Source of the DNA: Ophiura sarsii | Taxonomy: Eukaryota > Echinodermata > Ophiuroidea > Amphilepidida > Ophiuridae | DNA: 64,000 bases | Assembly: GCA_035610835.1 (NCBI GenBank) | Contig: CM069452.1 | Coordinates: 27,950,143 to 28,014,142 of the forward strand | Direction: 5' to 3' | Shown: positions 39,101 through 51,115 of the stretch, one piece after another | Position numbering within the stretch: position 1 is the first letter of the stretch | How the letters are laid out: every line of letters starts with the position of its first letter | Notes under the pieces: generated by a model | The model's input: the letters and a program-made list of their open reading frames with translations, nothing else | Told to the model about the DNA's origin: nothing | Database searches by the model: none | Position numbers and translations under genes: made by a program

Positions 39101-42100
39101 TCATGACACTTAAATCTTGCGATCTAGAGACGTTTCGATAATCGCGGATGATTACAAGTGGACCTTTTGTCAAAACGTGGACGTTCTTGCCATGTGGAGG
39201 GACTAAATGGCAAAAGGGGAGCTTTTCCTATTTTAGCTAACACTTTGACCTTCCTTGGACGATAAAGCATTAACAACCTTATTTTTTAACATAAATGAGG
39301 ATCTTATGCGTGAGGTTTCCACTTGTTTTGCAAAACGTCAATGCAGGTATAGCATGTTCACTTTGAAACAGCGGTTCGTTTTCTGCCTTAATTAGCCACC
39401 AAACTGCACCAATCAACTGGTGTACCAATCAATATAATGATAACCGGCGGCATAACAATTAGGCTGTCAAGGCCTGGTATCAATTTTTCACAGCAAAGTT
39501 TGCAAAGACACAACAAACAAATCAAAATCCCCAATAATTGCTAAAGACACTTCTTTTGTACATTTTTGCTGAAAGAATTACGGTAATTGTCATTTACACA
39601 AAGTTCCGATTCTCCGCAGAGGAAACAGCAATTAGGAAACCAGTGTCTACGGGCATACTCCGTGACCACCATGTCGTCACAGATCATGGTGATGTCCCCA
39701 AAGAAAAGAAAAAACCAAACACCGAAATGCAAGACTGAATCTCGGCTTCCGCTAACCCTACTATATTATCACATCGAGAAGAAAAACAACAAATATTTTT
39801 CAATATTTTTGTGGTTTAAACAATAACTGTATTATTTTGTTTGCTAAAAGGTGGTAAACAAATAGATGAAAAAGTTATTTCATAAGGCGTATAAGTTGGC
39901 TCTACCAGGTGTAAACATGGTAAATTGGACAGTGTCACGTTGTGTCATTGCTGGTCTTAAACCTTGTTAAAATCACCGATTCATTTACCAATCAAATAAT
40001 TTTTAACATAAAACAAAATTAAAACGATAATATCCTGAACATCTGAGGTGAATACTCTTGAAAAACTATAATAATTAGACAAACTTGCGTAAATCATCTC
40101 ATTTGCTGATCTGTAGGCCTATACAACAAAGGAATACTGTATTTTGTACATTTTTATTTGAAATCATGAATCACTCATTTGCTTTCAATAATCAAATTAT
40201 ATACATTTCATATTTTTCAGATACGTTCAAGAATGGATTGGCGCTATGGTGACAGGACGAATAGTAAACGCCACTGACGACGGAGACAAATTTTTCCTGC
40301 CACCTCACCGGGCTTTATTCCTCAACACACCCGGATTAGGACTGGAGCTGCTTATATTGGCCTCCGCACTACCAATGCAAAGCAAAGTCTTCAACAAAGT
40401 AAAAGAATGCTTCCATAAAGACGGACCACGAGGTAATTATGTGTTAAGATTCTTCACCACCACCATAGGCGGCGGAATGAAGATGAAGCGGGAGTGGACG
40501 CGGAGGACGCCCCTCCCTAAATTTCTTCGCCCCCCCCCCCCTAAATTGTAACCCCCCCCCCCCCCACACCCCACACACACACTAAATTATGACGCTTCCG
40601 CTTACCATTGACCACCACCACCACAAGTTCTCAATTTGATGTTACGACAAGTTATTCATTTGGAGTTCCCATGCATTGGCCGTTATCATTTTCCCGAGGC
40701 TCTCAGTTTTTATTGTATCTGCTTTTTAAAACCCCGGAGAAACCTTCCTTTCCCTCCAACACTTCAGCAAATATTCTAACAAGATTACATACAAAGAGTG
40801 ACACTGATTAACAAAGATATATGACGTTAACTTAAGTTACGAAGCATGCGTGAGAGAAAAAAAAATCTGGATGCAGATACGACAATTGATTGCACCGTGT
40901 ACACTGTCATGACCGTTCACCGCTGGCTGGTGTTTAATATTTTTATAGCGCGAAATGGAGTGTGCAAAAAACATTTTATCAAAGGATTATTGGTGGCGCG
41001 CTTCATACATCTTTTGAGCCAGGCGATGGTAGAAACGATGTATGGTACGTTGTGCTAGATTTAGCCATAAGTCGATTAATTTACATTTTACGTTTCTGCT
41101 GTTGCTGTTCATGTATTAGGACCGTCTACCTTGAAATAGTGACAATTAACTAATATGTACCATTATCAATCTCTTACTCAGGTGTATCCTACGATTGCTA
41201 CCAGGACTTTCATCAGTTCATGAACAAGTGTTCATTGGTCTTTTGGGAAAGAGATCTTTTAACGAAATTTGTGCCATCCGTTCCAGGTTTAATAGAAATG
41301 TTAGGTAAGTAATAATAAGGATATTGTATTACTTATGATAAGAATCTTTATTACAGTTTAATGCAGCTCATAATTTGTAAGCGATTGAATCTCATGTGGA
41401 CGTTTGTTTTAATATTAAAGTTAAGTGAATAGAAAAAAATTACTGATATTACTTGCCTTTTTTCTCCTTAAAAATATCTTGTTATCAAAATGCGTTTATT
41501 ATTGAGCAAAAACCTACTTATTTAAAGCCCATTTGTAATCTTGACCAATTATTGATCTGATTCATTACAACATTATGTGTTTTCCATGGATTTCGAACCC
41601 TTTGTATTTTCTTCCAAAACATGTAGTTGTTTCTATTTTTAGGATTAGAATATAACAGAGTTTACCAAAATTCTTATAGTATAATTATTCTATGGTTGAA
41701 GAAAATGAAAAATTATACTAAAAGTACAAACATTTGGTTAACATCACTGAATGTACTTTTTTTATAAATAGATATCTCTTCCTTCGACTTTATTTTAATT
41801 GGTAATATTTTGCCCTTTCTATTTGTCTTATGTAGATGCTGGTGCGTCCGTATTGGATTTAGGATGTGGCGAAGGTGGGCTATCTTTAATCTTTGCCGAA
41901 CGCTTTCCCAAATCAGCTTTCCATGGATTCGACCTCATCACCCAAGCCATTTCTACTGCCAAGGAAACGGCAAAGAAGCAGCAATTGACCAACGTCACCT
42001 TTGACGTGCTAGATGCGCATGACATTCCTGAAGATTGGGAAGGCCGATTTAACTATGTGGTGTGCTGGGACTCCCTTCACGACATGGCCAAAGTGGACGT

Positions 42101-42407
42101 TGTCTTGGGCAACATCCATCGGATTCTGGCACCAGGTGGTCTGATGTCTGTCTGTGAGGTCAACGCTCATTCAGATTGCACAAAGAATATGGACAATCCC
42201 TTTGCCTCTACGTTCTACACCAACAGTCTCTTTCATTGCATGACCGTTTCCATGGCAACAGATGGAGGAATGGGGTTAGGAAACATGTGGGGTAGGGAGA
42301 ATACGACAAAGACTTTGGAGTCCAATGGTTTTTCAGTGGAATCCTGCTCTGTTCCAGATGGGTGGTTTAATGTGCATTATCTGTGCAGGAAGAAATCCAA
42401 AGATTAG
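21150..42407 (+). CDS. SAM-dependent methyltransferase, Rv2258c-like, with winged-helix domain
   Basis: Four coding exons: 21150-21595, 40221-40432, 41182-41304, 41836-42407 (1353 nt, 450 residues). Donors GTATAT, GTAATT, GTAAGT and acceptors TTTTTCAG, CTTACTCAG, TTATGTAG keep the frame (phases 2, 1, 1). Residues 1-95 are Pro/Gly/His/Met-rich and probably disordered. Residues 95-219 form the winged-helix/dimerisation part (CREIADEAGLKER, then YVQEWIGAMVTGRIV), followed by a linker with FHQFM. The Rossmann methyltransferase runs from about 260: motif I VLDLGCGEG (266-274), the acidic ribose binder in FHGFDL (D293), LDAHDIP (319-325), VVCWDSLHD (335-343), LAPGGLM after that. The core matches the bacterial Rv2258c family (about 350 residues); the extra 95 residues account for the length difference. 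Substrate unknown; probably cytosolic, with no signal peptide. Intron 1 is 18.6 kb, full of repeats, and contains the assembly gap; introns 2 and 3 are 749 and 531 bp. Confidence 0.92.
21660..25019. other. Intron 1, proximal part, no feature supported
   Basis: An open frame at 21713-22066 (117 codons, Cys/Tyr-rich) lies just after exon 1 but resembles no family I know and lacks splice or promoter support. A 21-bp tandem duplication (TTGCTATCTTATGAAGAT) sits at about 22850-22890. Near 24590-24640 a segment with GTCTGCAGACGAC is an inverted partial match to 33000-33080. Confidence 0.3.
25020..25665. repeat. Three degenerate tandem units of about 160 bp plus hAT-like tail
   Basis: Units near 25050-25200, 25220-25350 and 25375-25500 share, in order, TTTGGATTTTACTCC, TTGTTTTTAGTTAGT, AGAAAATGCCAAA and 'tactgc', then 'aggagctt'. 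The tail at 25560-25665 has CCCGACCCGACCCC and GTGCCCCCCATCAAAACAG, ending in GGATACGCCTTTG, a decayed form of the CGCCACTG hAT end. Confidence 0.45.
25699..26490. mobile_element. TA-flanked element with TGGGGTAATGGCGGAC ends
   Basis: The ends GGGGAAGGTGGGGTAATGG and its complement ending 26490 form a terminal inverted repeat of about 25 bp, with TA on both sides (25697-25698, 26491-26492). Removing it rejoins a TCTGTATC-type simple repeat, confirming the boundaries. The end motif recurs inside in both orientations (about 25888-25922, 26108-26125, 26450-26480). No transposase is encoded; the 64-codon frame at 25801 is incidental. Confidence 0.75.
26491..26900. repeat. TCTGTATC-type simple repeat
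   Basis: About 400 bp of degenerate 6-mer units TCTGTA, TCTGCA and TCATCTGTG. The block also continues left of the inserted element (about 25668-25698). Open frames in it (repeated Leu/Ser/Val/Cys) are artefacts of the repeat. Confidence 0.8.
26950..27265 (+). mobile_element. tRNA-derived SINE remnant
   Basis: A pol III B box GGTTCGAGTCC (27018-27028) in the context AAGGTTGTGGGTTCGAGTCC is followed by CTTGGGCAAGGCACTTTGTC and CTCTTCACCCAGGTGTATA. This is the tRNA-head plus body layout of marine deuterostome SINEs, ending near TTTATAATACTTACTTAC (27255-27274). The A-box side is badly decayed. Overlapping open frames on both strands are by-products. Confidence 0.6.
27275..30417. other. Intron 1, middle part, no gene seen
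   Basis: AT-rich sequence with only short open frames. A run of 24 G occupies 30118-30141. Around 28195-28310 a phrase with 'aataatttcacaattaa' is repeated twice. Nothing else is supported. Confidence 0.3.
30420..30981. mobile_element. TA-flanked MITE with GTAAAAAAATnnACATGTTTCCC ends
   Basis: Left ACATGTTTCCCGTCC (about 30432) pairs with right GGACGGGAAACATGT (about 30955-30969). The A/T-rich outer parts GTAAAAAAA and TTTTTTTTAC also pair, and TA lies outside both (30418-30419, 30982-30983). A second inner pair, TTACTATTTACTATTT and AAATAGTAAATAGTAA, extends the fold. Non-coding. Confidence 0.6.
30984..33048. other. Intron 1, no gene seen
   Basis: AT-rich; about 32195-32360 is a low-complexity A/T tract (AAATTAAAAT, ATATAATATAAT). 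No complete element or exon is recognised. Confidence 0.3.
33049..34860. repeat. Copy A of a 1.4 kb duplication abutting the gap (with MITE)
   Basis: This copy begins CTGCAGACGCCAGC and ends TATATATATAGGC exactly at the N run. Apart from the 370-bp MITE at 33179-33548, it matches copy B (34961-36388) along its whole length with scattered substitutions and small indels. The layout looks like overlapping contig ends rather than a biological tandem duplication. Confidence 0.85.
33179..33548. mobile_element. Near-perfect palindromic MITE, CACTGTAAAAAC ends, TA target
   Basis: Arms of about 170 bp are almost perfect inverted copies (CACTGTAAAAACAAACGTTT at both ends; ACACGTTTATTTGTTGTTG; CGTTTATGCAACCCGTTTAT). 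TA flanks it (33177-33178, 33549-33550). Low divergence between arms and absence from copy B point to a recent insertion. It contains many AACGTTT/AAACG motifs and no ORF. Confidence 0.85.
34861..34960. other. Assembly gap, 100 N
   Basis: Exactly 100 unknown bases, the conventional length for a gap of unknown size. It lies inside intron 1 of the methyltransferase gene, between the two copies of the 1.4 kb segment. Confidence 0.99.
34961..36388. repeat. Copy B of the 1.4 kb duplication (without MITE)
   Basis: It starts CTGCAGACGACAGCG immediately after the N run and ends at ATATAGGC, aligned to the last base of copy A before the gap. The MITE site here reads AATCAGTATACATTAGC, so this copy carries the empty site with four extra bases. 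Confidence 0.85.
36786..36990. repeat. C-rich hAT-like repeat fragment
   Basis: It starts CAGGGTAGTAACTAGAGGG, then CCCCTCCCCTGCCAGAAGG, two long C runs, and CTGATCTCAGGTCTGTCCCC between them. This is the same order as 15797-16000. No opposite end is seen. Open frames with poly-Gly on the minus strand are spurious. Confidence 0.5.
37138..37220 (-). tRNA. tRNA-like sequence, possible pseudogene or SINE head
   Basis: On the minus strand an A box TGGCCGAGTGG followed by TCCGATTAGC, and a B box AGTTCGAATCTC about 35 nt later, have tRNA spacing, with a longer middle like Leu/Ser types. The T-arm stem and acceptor stem pair poorly, so it is probably a decayed copy. Confidence 0.4.
37948..38234. 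mobile_element. MITE with GGGACGCACCATT ends and TAA target, Harbinger-like
   Basis: GGGACGCACCATTAGATTTT at 37948 and its complement (AAAATCAAATGGTGCGTCCC ending 38234) are inverted ends with one difference. TAA flanks both sides (37945-37947, 38235-38237), the 3-bp target typical of PIF/Harbinger. The interior is made of alternating A and C/G runs, giving false Lys/Arg and Phe/Gly open frames. Confidence 0.75.
38238..40220. other. Intron 1, distal part, no gene seen
   Basis: No convincing exon or element. The sequence ends with a good acceptor (TATTTTTCAG) at exon 2 of the methyltransferase gene. Confidence 0.3.
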
Positions 42408-42712
42408 AATTATATTCTGACATTCATATGGAAAAGTTGAATTAAGTAATGCTGCACTTAAGACCCATGACCTTTTGTCATTCCCTGTCATGTCAGGTCT
42501 CAAAACTGCAATGCAACCCCATCTCGAAATTTGAATAGGGATCTGGAAGTCATTATTGTTCCCGAAATGTAAGTTGTTTGCTTAACACGTTAAACCACAT
42601 TCAATTTGGTTTAAAAGACCCTATTTTTCAACAAAATGTAAAATTCAGTTCCTACTCTTCTACTACTTTGAGAATCACACACAAATAAGTGTTCATTGCT
42701 CATACTTGACGT
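42408..42712 (+). other. Start of the methyltransferase 3' UTR
   Basis: Sequence after the TAG stop. No AATAAA occurs close by; the nearest candidates I see are ATTAAA near 43033 and AATAAA near 44073, so the 3' end cannot be fixed. Confidence 0.3.
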
Positions 42713-42876
42713 CAGGCGCGTAGCCAGCCCAGCCACTCCGAGGGGGCAAGATCCCCATAGATCCCCATAACGGTCCCTATTTCAAAGAAACCAGGTCAAA
42801 AAACGGCTGATTTAACATGATTTTCCGCCTTTTTCGTCCCCCCCCCCCCCCCCCCCCCCAACTCGCTACGCTACTG
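42713..42876. mobile_element. Short hAT MITE, 164 bp, perfect 8-bp duplication
   Basis: The ends CAGGCGCGTAGCCAG and CTCGCTACGCTACTG (its imperfect complement) are flanked on both sides by CTTGACGT (42705-42712, 42877-42884), a perfect 8-bp hAT duplication. A long C run (about 42839-42859) lies near the right end. It sits about 300 bp after the stop codon and may be in the 3' UTR. Confidence 0.8.
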
Positions 42877-42884
42877 CTTGACGT

Positions 42885-44171
42885 TATTAAGAAAATACTT
42901 ACAGATTATGCGAGCTCCATTAATGCATTTTAATATTGCCGTCTAATTTCTATTTCATATTTCCTTTCGGAATCCCCCAACATTAGTTTTCACGTTGTTT
43001 TGATTGAGAAAACCTCTGAATATCGTTTGTTAATTAAATCAAATACTGCATGTGTTAATTTATGTGTTGTAAGTGTATATTTAGTTTGAAACTGTATAAA
43101 TGACAGATATGAAATAATTTATGATATTATTAGTAGTAGGTTTGTATATATTTTGATATGAAATTGTAATTATTTGATTTATTAATATTATTATCGGAAT
43201 ATGAACGTGGCAGGATTATAATAGGCCAGGTCTACACCTGCTAAAACAAAAGCTTGTATGTTAAGTACAGATAGCTGAAGAGATCAGCTGATAAGCATTG
43301 AGTAATTTTTCCCTTTGAGCAAAAAAGCAATGAATCTTCTCGTATAATGTTGGTGACATTTTAGGTAAAATTTACACATTTGTAATTTCATCCTCACCAC
43401 ATGATTATCACGGAAATAACACTTTTTCCTTATTATTAATTGGTTATGAAAACCTGTATTTCCACATGTGCGGGTAACTTCTTCTCATTTTGTAGCTATT
43501 GGGCTGTCATAGTCAAATGAGGTTTGGCTATTCATTCTTGAATTGTCTATACACCATATCAGCCATAAAACGTGGAACTAATCAGACCAATTGGTATGTG
43601 TCTGCCTGTATGTTAACAAGATAAAACAATTGACAACTAGTTTTAGTTTGATGGCGAGTATGACTGTTTGTCACTGTTGTAAGTAGTTAATTTGTATTTA
43701 TTTATTATTTTGTCGTTTGTGTTATAACAAACGTGTACAGCGCACAGTATCTCATACATTATATGAGTTATAATAGAAAATTGTAAAAATAAGAGGCAAT
43801 TACTGTTTTAAATATAGCTAGACCTAAAAGACATTGTTTTAACACACAAACCTGTTTACATTAGATCTCATTAGGACAAAAATATTGAAAATATATTTAG
43901 CTTTCATCAGCTTTACGTGCCAATAGTTTTTTTAAATTGCCATTATGCGCGTCTCTTAACATTTTGATTGATTTTTATTTTGTTTTTAATCTACGACTTT
44001 CCACTAATTTTCCTCAGTTTTAATTCAAATTAACCCACATCTAACATCGAAGAGACGCATGAGGAAGCTGACAATAAAAACTACTTTATATGATCTTGAC
44101 CATTATACCAAAGACATTAGGCCTACATGTGTTACACACAACAAAGTTGGAAATAAGTAACGTATAACTTA
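42885..44171. other. Downstream flank of the methyltransferase gene
   Basis: AT-rich, with no element or second gene recognised. An AATAAA occurs near 44073-44078. Confidence 0.3.
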
Positions 44172-44353
44172 CACTCTTAAAATGCCTAGTCGATCGTTTT
44201 TGACTAGATTCCATGTAAAATAAGATCTCACTAAATTTTAATTAAAAATTACCTCAAATTTGCAATATTTTGAGGTAATTTTTGACTTGAAAATTTAGTG
44301 AGATCTTATTTTACTTGGTATCTAGTCAAAACGACTAGGTATTTTTAAGAGTG
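44172..44353. mobile_element. Palindromic TA-flanked MITE, 182 bp
   Basis: Nearly the whole unit is one inverted repeat: CACTCTTAAAATGCCTAGTC at the left pairs with GACTAGGTATTTTTAAGAGTG at the right, and AGATCTCACTAAATTTT with its complement inside. TA lies on both sides (44170-44171, 44354-44355). Non-coding. Confidence 0.8.
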
Positions 44354-44667
44354 TAAATGTTTGATAAAATATCAGTGTCTAATTCTTTCCCTCATTTCAT
44401 GCTTTCTTCTGAAGATAGCAAAACTAAAATTCATCGCTATAAATCAAACTCGGGAAATGTTATTGTATGTAATGATATTAGTTCATCACCGACGGTGTGG
44501 CCGTAATAATTATTCAACTTTATCTTCTTGATAAAATGAAATATATAGATATTATGAACTATAGTATTAGCTCACTGTTTGTCTTTCTAGTAGTTAAATG
44601 AAAACCTGGATGTAGCTAGAAATTATTTTAACATAACTGTATTCATGAACAATAATATGGAGAACGA

Positions 44668-44966
44668 CACTCTAAGAACAAATGGTTCAACGTAGAATCT
44701 TTATGTCCTCTATGTGGAACCCTTAAGAATAGAACCTGCAAAAATGATTCTTAAATAAATTGAGGAACCTGAAAGGTTCTTAGAAGAACCAAATATGAAC
44801 CAAATATGGTTATTTATTAACCAAATATGGTTTAATTTATGAACCAAATATGGTTCAATTTATAACCTTTTTAGAACCCTTTCTGGTTCGATGAAGAACC
44901 ATTAGAGGTTCCATATATCAGAAGACAGTTTTTAGAACCCCTTTAGAACTCTTTTTTCTTAGAGTG
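44668..44966. mobile_element. MITE with CACTCTAAGAA ends and 'gaaccaaatatggtt' internal repeats
   Basis: The ends CACTCTAAGAA and TTCTTAGAGTG are complementary. The body is built of the phrases GGTTC, GAACC and AACCAAATATGGTT, repeated at least three times around 44790-44850. A second, decayed copy in the same orientation lies at about 56395-56640. A clear target duplication is not visible here. Confidence 0.7.
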
Positions 44967-45754
44967 GATATATACCAAGTGGAAATGAAATGACAGAAGT
45001 TTTGATACTTTTATTGTATTGGTGATTTCATATATATTAACAAATGTAATCAAACCAATATTGAAAGTTGATTTAGTAGTAAACTGTAGACTATAAAGAG
45101 AGAGAGAGTAATATCGCAAGATTGAACCCACTTGAGGACGCATGTAATAATGTCCCTTATTTTTGTTGTATGTGATAACGAATGCATTAAATACTCATGA
45201 AATTTAAGGGGACTTCATCTAACCCATAAGTATGCAGACCATTGTGGATTTCATAATATTATTATTGATAGTAGAAAGTTGATTGATTAATGAAATAAAT
45301 ACCATAGCTTTTGAACATGTTTAATAAATTTATATTGGTATGACAACAACCGTGTTAGACTGTATAATTTGTATTTAATAAGGTTTTGTGAATGAAGGGT
45401 GTTTTATCAGTGGCATGGCATTCTGTAGCGGATGATGAATTTGAGCACACTAAACCGAACGATAAGTCTGGATGTTATACCTATTCTGTTAATATTGCGT
45501 ATGTTTTGTGGGCCCTACAACATGTATAAAGTAAAACTGCCCAACGTTTTTGCATTTTTATAGGAAGATTTGCTGTATACTTGTTCAGTGACAAGAGCAC
45601 TTAAAAAGGTGTTGATACTAGGTGTTTATTTTGCCCTTGAACATTTTTAGAGCAGAATACCCAAAAGTTATATACCTAGGAAGTATTACTTTATACACGC
45701 TGAAGGGCCGGATGGAGATACGAGGTTTTGGTAGAACAGTGACTATAGATTGTC

Positions 45755-48700
45755 ATCTGCTGAAGACATTACCCATCCTCATGTAACTCATCATGACCTA
45801 TTGAAGGCAAGCCCCTATAACACTGTCATCTTCTAAGCCCATATCACAATGCCTACCAAAAGACAATCCTATTTCACAATAATTGTTCATCTAAGACAAA
45901 AGCCATCTCTTGAAGACAATCTTTGTACACATTTAGCATATAATAAAAAGGTTTGTCCATCATTACACAATAATTTGTCGTCTATTGAATAAGGGCCCAT
46001 TACACAATGACTTGTCAGGTACTAAAGACGTGCCCATTACACAATAACTTGTCATCTACGTAAGGCAAACACATTGCACAATTGGCTTTTTCTAACGACA
46101 ATTCCCATTACACAATAATTTACCATCAAATTCAAATTTTCCATCCAATGACACAATTAATTGTCATCTCTCCAAGACGAGTCTAACAATACGTAAGACG
46201 TACGAGTCCATACATCATAACTTGTCATCTGACGAGCCCATAACAATCTCACGTGTCACCTACTCTGAAGACGAGCCCAATGTGACTATAGTTGTTATGC
46301 CGATTTCATTGTTCAGTTGTCTTCTTCTTCTTCTAAATACAAGCCCATAACACAATCATTTGCCAAAAAGCTCAAAGACAATGACTTGTCTACTGAAGAC
46401 AATCCAACTTCATAAATGAAGTGCTATCTATCGAAGACCAGCCCATAACACAATAAGTTGACATATTGAAGACAAGCACACATTATACAATCATTTGCCA
46501 AAAAGCTCAAAGACAATGACTTGTCTACTGAAGACAATCCAACTTCATACATGAAGTGCTATCTATCGAAGACCAGCCCATAACACAATAAGTTGACATA
46601 ATGAAGACAAGCACACATTGTACAATTGTCTTCTTCTTTATACAAGCTCATAACAAAATAATTTGCTATAACTGAAGACAAGCTCAAAGACAATGACTTG
46701 CCATTTACTATACTGAAGACAATCCAATTTCACAATGAAAGTGCTATCTATCGAAGACCAGCCCATAACACAATAAGTTGACATAATGAAGACAAGCACA
46801 CATTATACAATTGTCTTCTTCTGAATACAAGCTCATAAACAAAATAATTTGCTATACTGAAGACAAGCTCAAACACAATATATTTTCATGTACTGAAGAC
46901 AAGACAATTACATAAGTGTCATCTCACAGACGAGCCCATAACACAACCATTAGCCATCTCCTGGAAACTAACACACAACACAATAACTTGTCATCTACTC
47001 ATGGACACTGTTATAGCACATAGCACAATGATTTGCCATATTCTGAGGACAAGCGCATAACATAATAACTTGTCATCTACTTAAGATAGGCACATTGCCA
47101 AATAATTTGCCATCTATACTGGAGACAAGCACATAACACAATAACTTGTCATCTACTTAAGACAATCCAATTTTACATAAAGTGCTATCTGTTGAAGACC
47201 AGCCCATAACACAATAATTTAACTTCCACTGAACACAAGCCCGTAACACAATGATTAGCCATATACTGGAGACAATCTTATAACATAATAACTTGTTATC
47301 TACTTGAGACAAGCCCATAACACAGTAACTTGTCATCTACTGGAGACAAGCACATAACACAATAACTTGTCATCTACTGGAGACAAGCACATAACACAAT
47401 AACTTGTCATCTACTGGAGACAAGCACATAACACAATAACTTGTCATCTACTGGAGACAAGCACATAACACAATAACTTGTCATCTACTGGAGACAAGCA
47501 CAATAACGTGTCGTCTACTGGAGACAAGCCCATAACACAATAACTTGCCATCTACTGGAGACAAGCCCATCATACAATAACTTGTCATCTACTAGAGACA
47601 AGCACAATAACGTGTCGTCTACTGGAGACAAGCCCATAACACAATAACTTGTCATCTACTGGAGACAAGCACATAACACAATAACTTGTCATCTACTGGA
47701 GACAAGCCCATCATACAATAACTTGTCATCTACTAGAGACAAGCACAATAACGTGTCGTCTACTGGAGACAAGCCCATAACACAATAACTTGTCATCTAC
47801 TGGAGACAAGCCCATAACACAATATGATGCCATACTGGAGACATGCACAAAACATAATAACTTCTACTGGATCGAGACAAGCCCATAACATAATCTACTG
47901 AAGACAGACCCATAACACAATAATTTGCCATCTACTGGAGACAAGCACACAACTAACACAATAACATGCTTTCTACTGGAGACAAGCACACCATAATCTA
48001 GAGACAAACTCATAACACAATGATTTGCCATCTACTGGAGACAAGCACATAACACAATAACTTGTCATCTACTTAAGACAATCCAATTTTACATAAAGTG
48101 CTATCTGTAGAAGACCAGCCCATAACACAATAACTTAACTTCCACTGAACACAAGCCCATAACACAATGATTTGCCATATACTGGAGACAATCTTATAAC
48201 ATAATAACTTGTTATTTACTTGAGACAAGCCCATAACACAATAACTTGTCATCTACTGGAGACAAGCACATAACACAGTAACTTGTCATCTACTGGAGAC
48301 AAGCCCATAACACAGTAACTTGTCATCTACTGGAGACAAGCCCATCATACAATAACTTGTCATCTACTGGAGACAAGCTCATAACACAATAACTTGTCCT
48401 CTACTGGAGACAATCTTATAACATAATAACTTGTTATCTACTTGAGACAAGCCCATAACACAGTAACTTGTCATCTACTGGAGACAAGCACATAACACAA
48501 TAACTTGTCATCTACTGGAGACAAGCACATAACACAATAACTTGTCATCTACTGGAGACAAGCCCATAACACAGTAACTTGTCATCTACTGGAGACAAGC
48601 ACATAACACAATAACTTGTCATCTACTGGAGACAAGCACATAACACAATAACTTGTCCTCTACTGGAGACAAGCACATAACACAATAACTTGTCATCTAC

Positions 48701-51113
48701 TTAAGACAATCCAATTTTACATAAAGTGCTATCTGTAGAAGACCAGCCCATAACACAATAACTTAACTTCCACTGAACACAAGCCCATAACACAATGATT
48801 TGCCATATACTGGAGACAATCTTATAACATAATAACTTGTTATCTACTTGAGACAAGCCCATAACACAATAACTTGTCATCTACTGGAGACAAGCCCATC
48901 ATACAATAACTTGTCATCTACTGGAGACAAGCTCATAACACAATAACTTGTCCTCTACTGGAGACAAGCACATAACACAATAACTTGTCATCTACTGGAG
49001 ACAAGCTCATAACACAATAACTTGTCATCTACTGGAGACAAGCCCATAACACAATAACTTGTCATCTACTGGAGACAAGCCCATAACACAATAACTTGTC
49101 ATCTACTGGAGACAAGCTCATAACACAATAACTTGTCATCTACTGGAGACAAGCACATAACACAATAACTTGTCCTCTTCTGGAGACAAGCCCATAACAC
49201 AGTAACTTGTCCTCTACTGGAGACAAGCACATAACACAATAACTTGTCCTCTACTGGAGACAAGCCCATAACACAGTAACTTGTCCTCTACTGGAGACAA
49301 GCCCATAACACAAAAACTTGTCATCTACTGGAGACAAGCCCATAACACAGTAACTTGTCCTCTACTGGAGACAAGCACATAACACAATAACTTGTCATCT
49401 ACTGGAGACAAGCTCATAACACAATAACTTGTCATCTACTGGAGACAAGCCCATAACACAATAACTTGTCATCTACTGGAGACAAGCCCATAACACAATA
49501 ACTTGTCATCTACTGGAGACAAGCTCATAACACAATAACTTGTCATCTACTGGAGACAAGCACATAACACAATAACTTGTCATCTACTGGAGACAAGCAC
49601 ATAACACAATAACTTGTCCTCTACTGGAGACAAGCCCATAACACAGTAACTTGTCCTCTACTGGAGACAAGCACATAACACAATAACTTGTCCTCTACTG
49701 GAGACAAGCCCATAACACAGTAACTTGTCCTCTACTGGAGACAAGCCCATAACACAAAAACTTGTCATCTACTGGAGACAAGCCCATAACACAGTAACTT
49801 GTCCTCTACTGGAGACAAGCCAATAACACAGTAACTTGTCCTCTACTGGAGACAAGCCAATAACACGATAACTTGACATATACTAGAGACAAGCCCATAA
49901 CACAGTAACTTGTCCTCTACTGGAGACAAGCACATAACACAATAACTTGTCATCTACTGGAGACAAGCCCATAACACAGTAACTTGTCCTCTACTGGAGA
50001 CAAGCCAATAACACGATAATTTGACATATACTAGAGACAAGCCCATAACACAGTAACTTGTCCTCTACTGGAGACAAGCACATAACACAATAACTTGTCC
50101 TCTACTGGAGACAAGCACATAACACAATAACTTGTCCTCTACTGGAGACAAGCCCATAACACAATAACTTGTCATCTACTGGCATGACTGGGGACAAGCC
50201 CATAACACAATGATTTGCCATCTATACTGGAGACAATCTTATAACATAATAACTTGTTATATCTACTGGAGACAAGCACATTTATGCCATCTACTGGAGA
50301 CAAGCACATAACACAATAACTTGTCATACTGGAGACAAGCCCATAACACAATACTTTTCATCTACTGGAGACAAGCCCATAACACAATAATTTGCCATCT
50401 ATCGGAGATGACCCATAACACAATAATTTGCCATCTACTGGAGATGACCCATAACACAATAATTTGCCATCTACTGGAGACAAGCACATAACTAACACAA
50501 TAATTTGTTTTCTACTGGAGACAAGCCCATAACATAATCTAGACTAGAGACAAGCCCATAACACAATGATTTTCCGTTTACTAAAGACAAGCACATAACA
50601 CAATCACTTGTCATCTACTGGAGATGACCCATAACACAATAATTTGCCATCTACTGGAGACAAGCACATAACTAACACAATAATTTGTTTTCTACTGGAG
50701 ACAAGCCCATAACATAATCTAGACTAGAGACAAGCCCATAACACAATGATTTTCCGTTTACTAAAGACAAGCACATAACACAATCACTTGTCATCTACTG
50801 GAGACAAGCCCATAACACGATAATTTGCCATCTACTGGAGACAAGCACATAACACAATGATTTTCCGTTTACTAAAGACAAGCACATAACACAATCACTT
50901 GTCATCTACTGGAGACAAGCCCATAACACGATAATTTGCCATCTACTGGAGACAAGCACATAACACAATGATTTTCCGTTTACTAAAGACAAGCACATAA
51001 CACAATCACTTGTCATCTACTGGAGACATGCCCATAACACGATAATTTGCCATCTACTGGAGACAGGCACATAACTAACACAATAACTTGTTTTCTACCG
51101 GAGACAAGCCCAT
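45755..51113. repeat. 37-bp satellite array, left block
   Basis: Tandem units of 37 bp starting TACTGGAGACAAGC, with middle CATAACACAATAA and end CTTGTCATC. Units are strongly diverged at the outer edge (45755-47150), nearly identical in the centre (47300-50200), and diverge again towards 51113. Length divided by 37 gives roughly 140 units. Higher-order structure is present: a variant block with CAATCCAATTTTACATAAAG recurs at 47161, 48077 and 48705; 50461-50640 is repeated almost exactly as 50641-50820 (180 bp); and 111-bp triplets follow. Non-coding: 37 is not a multiple of three, so open frames rotate. Confidence 0.95.
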
Positions 51114-51115
51114 TA

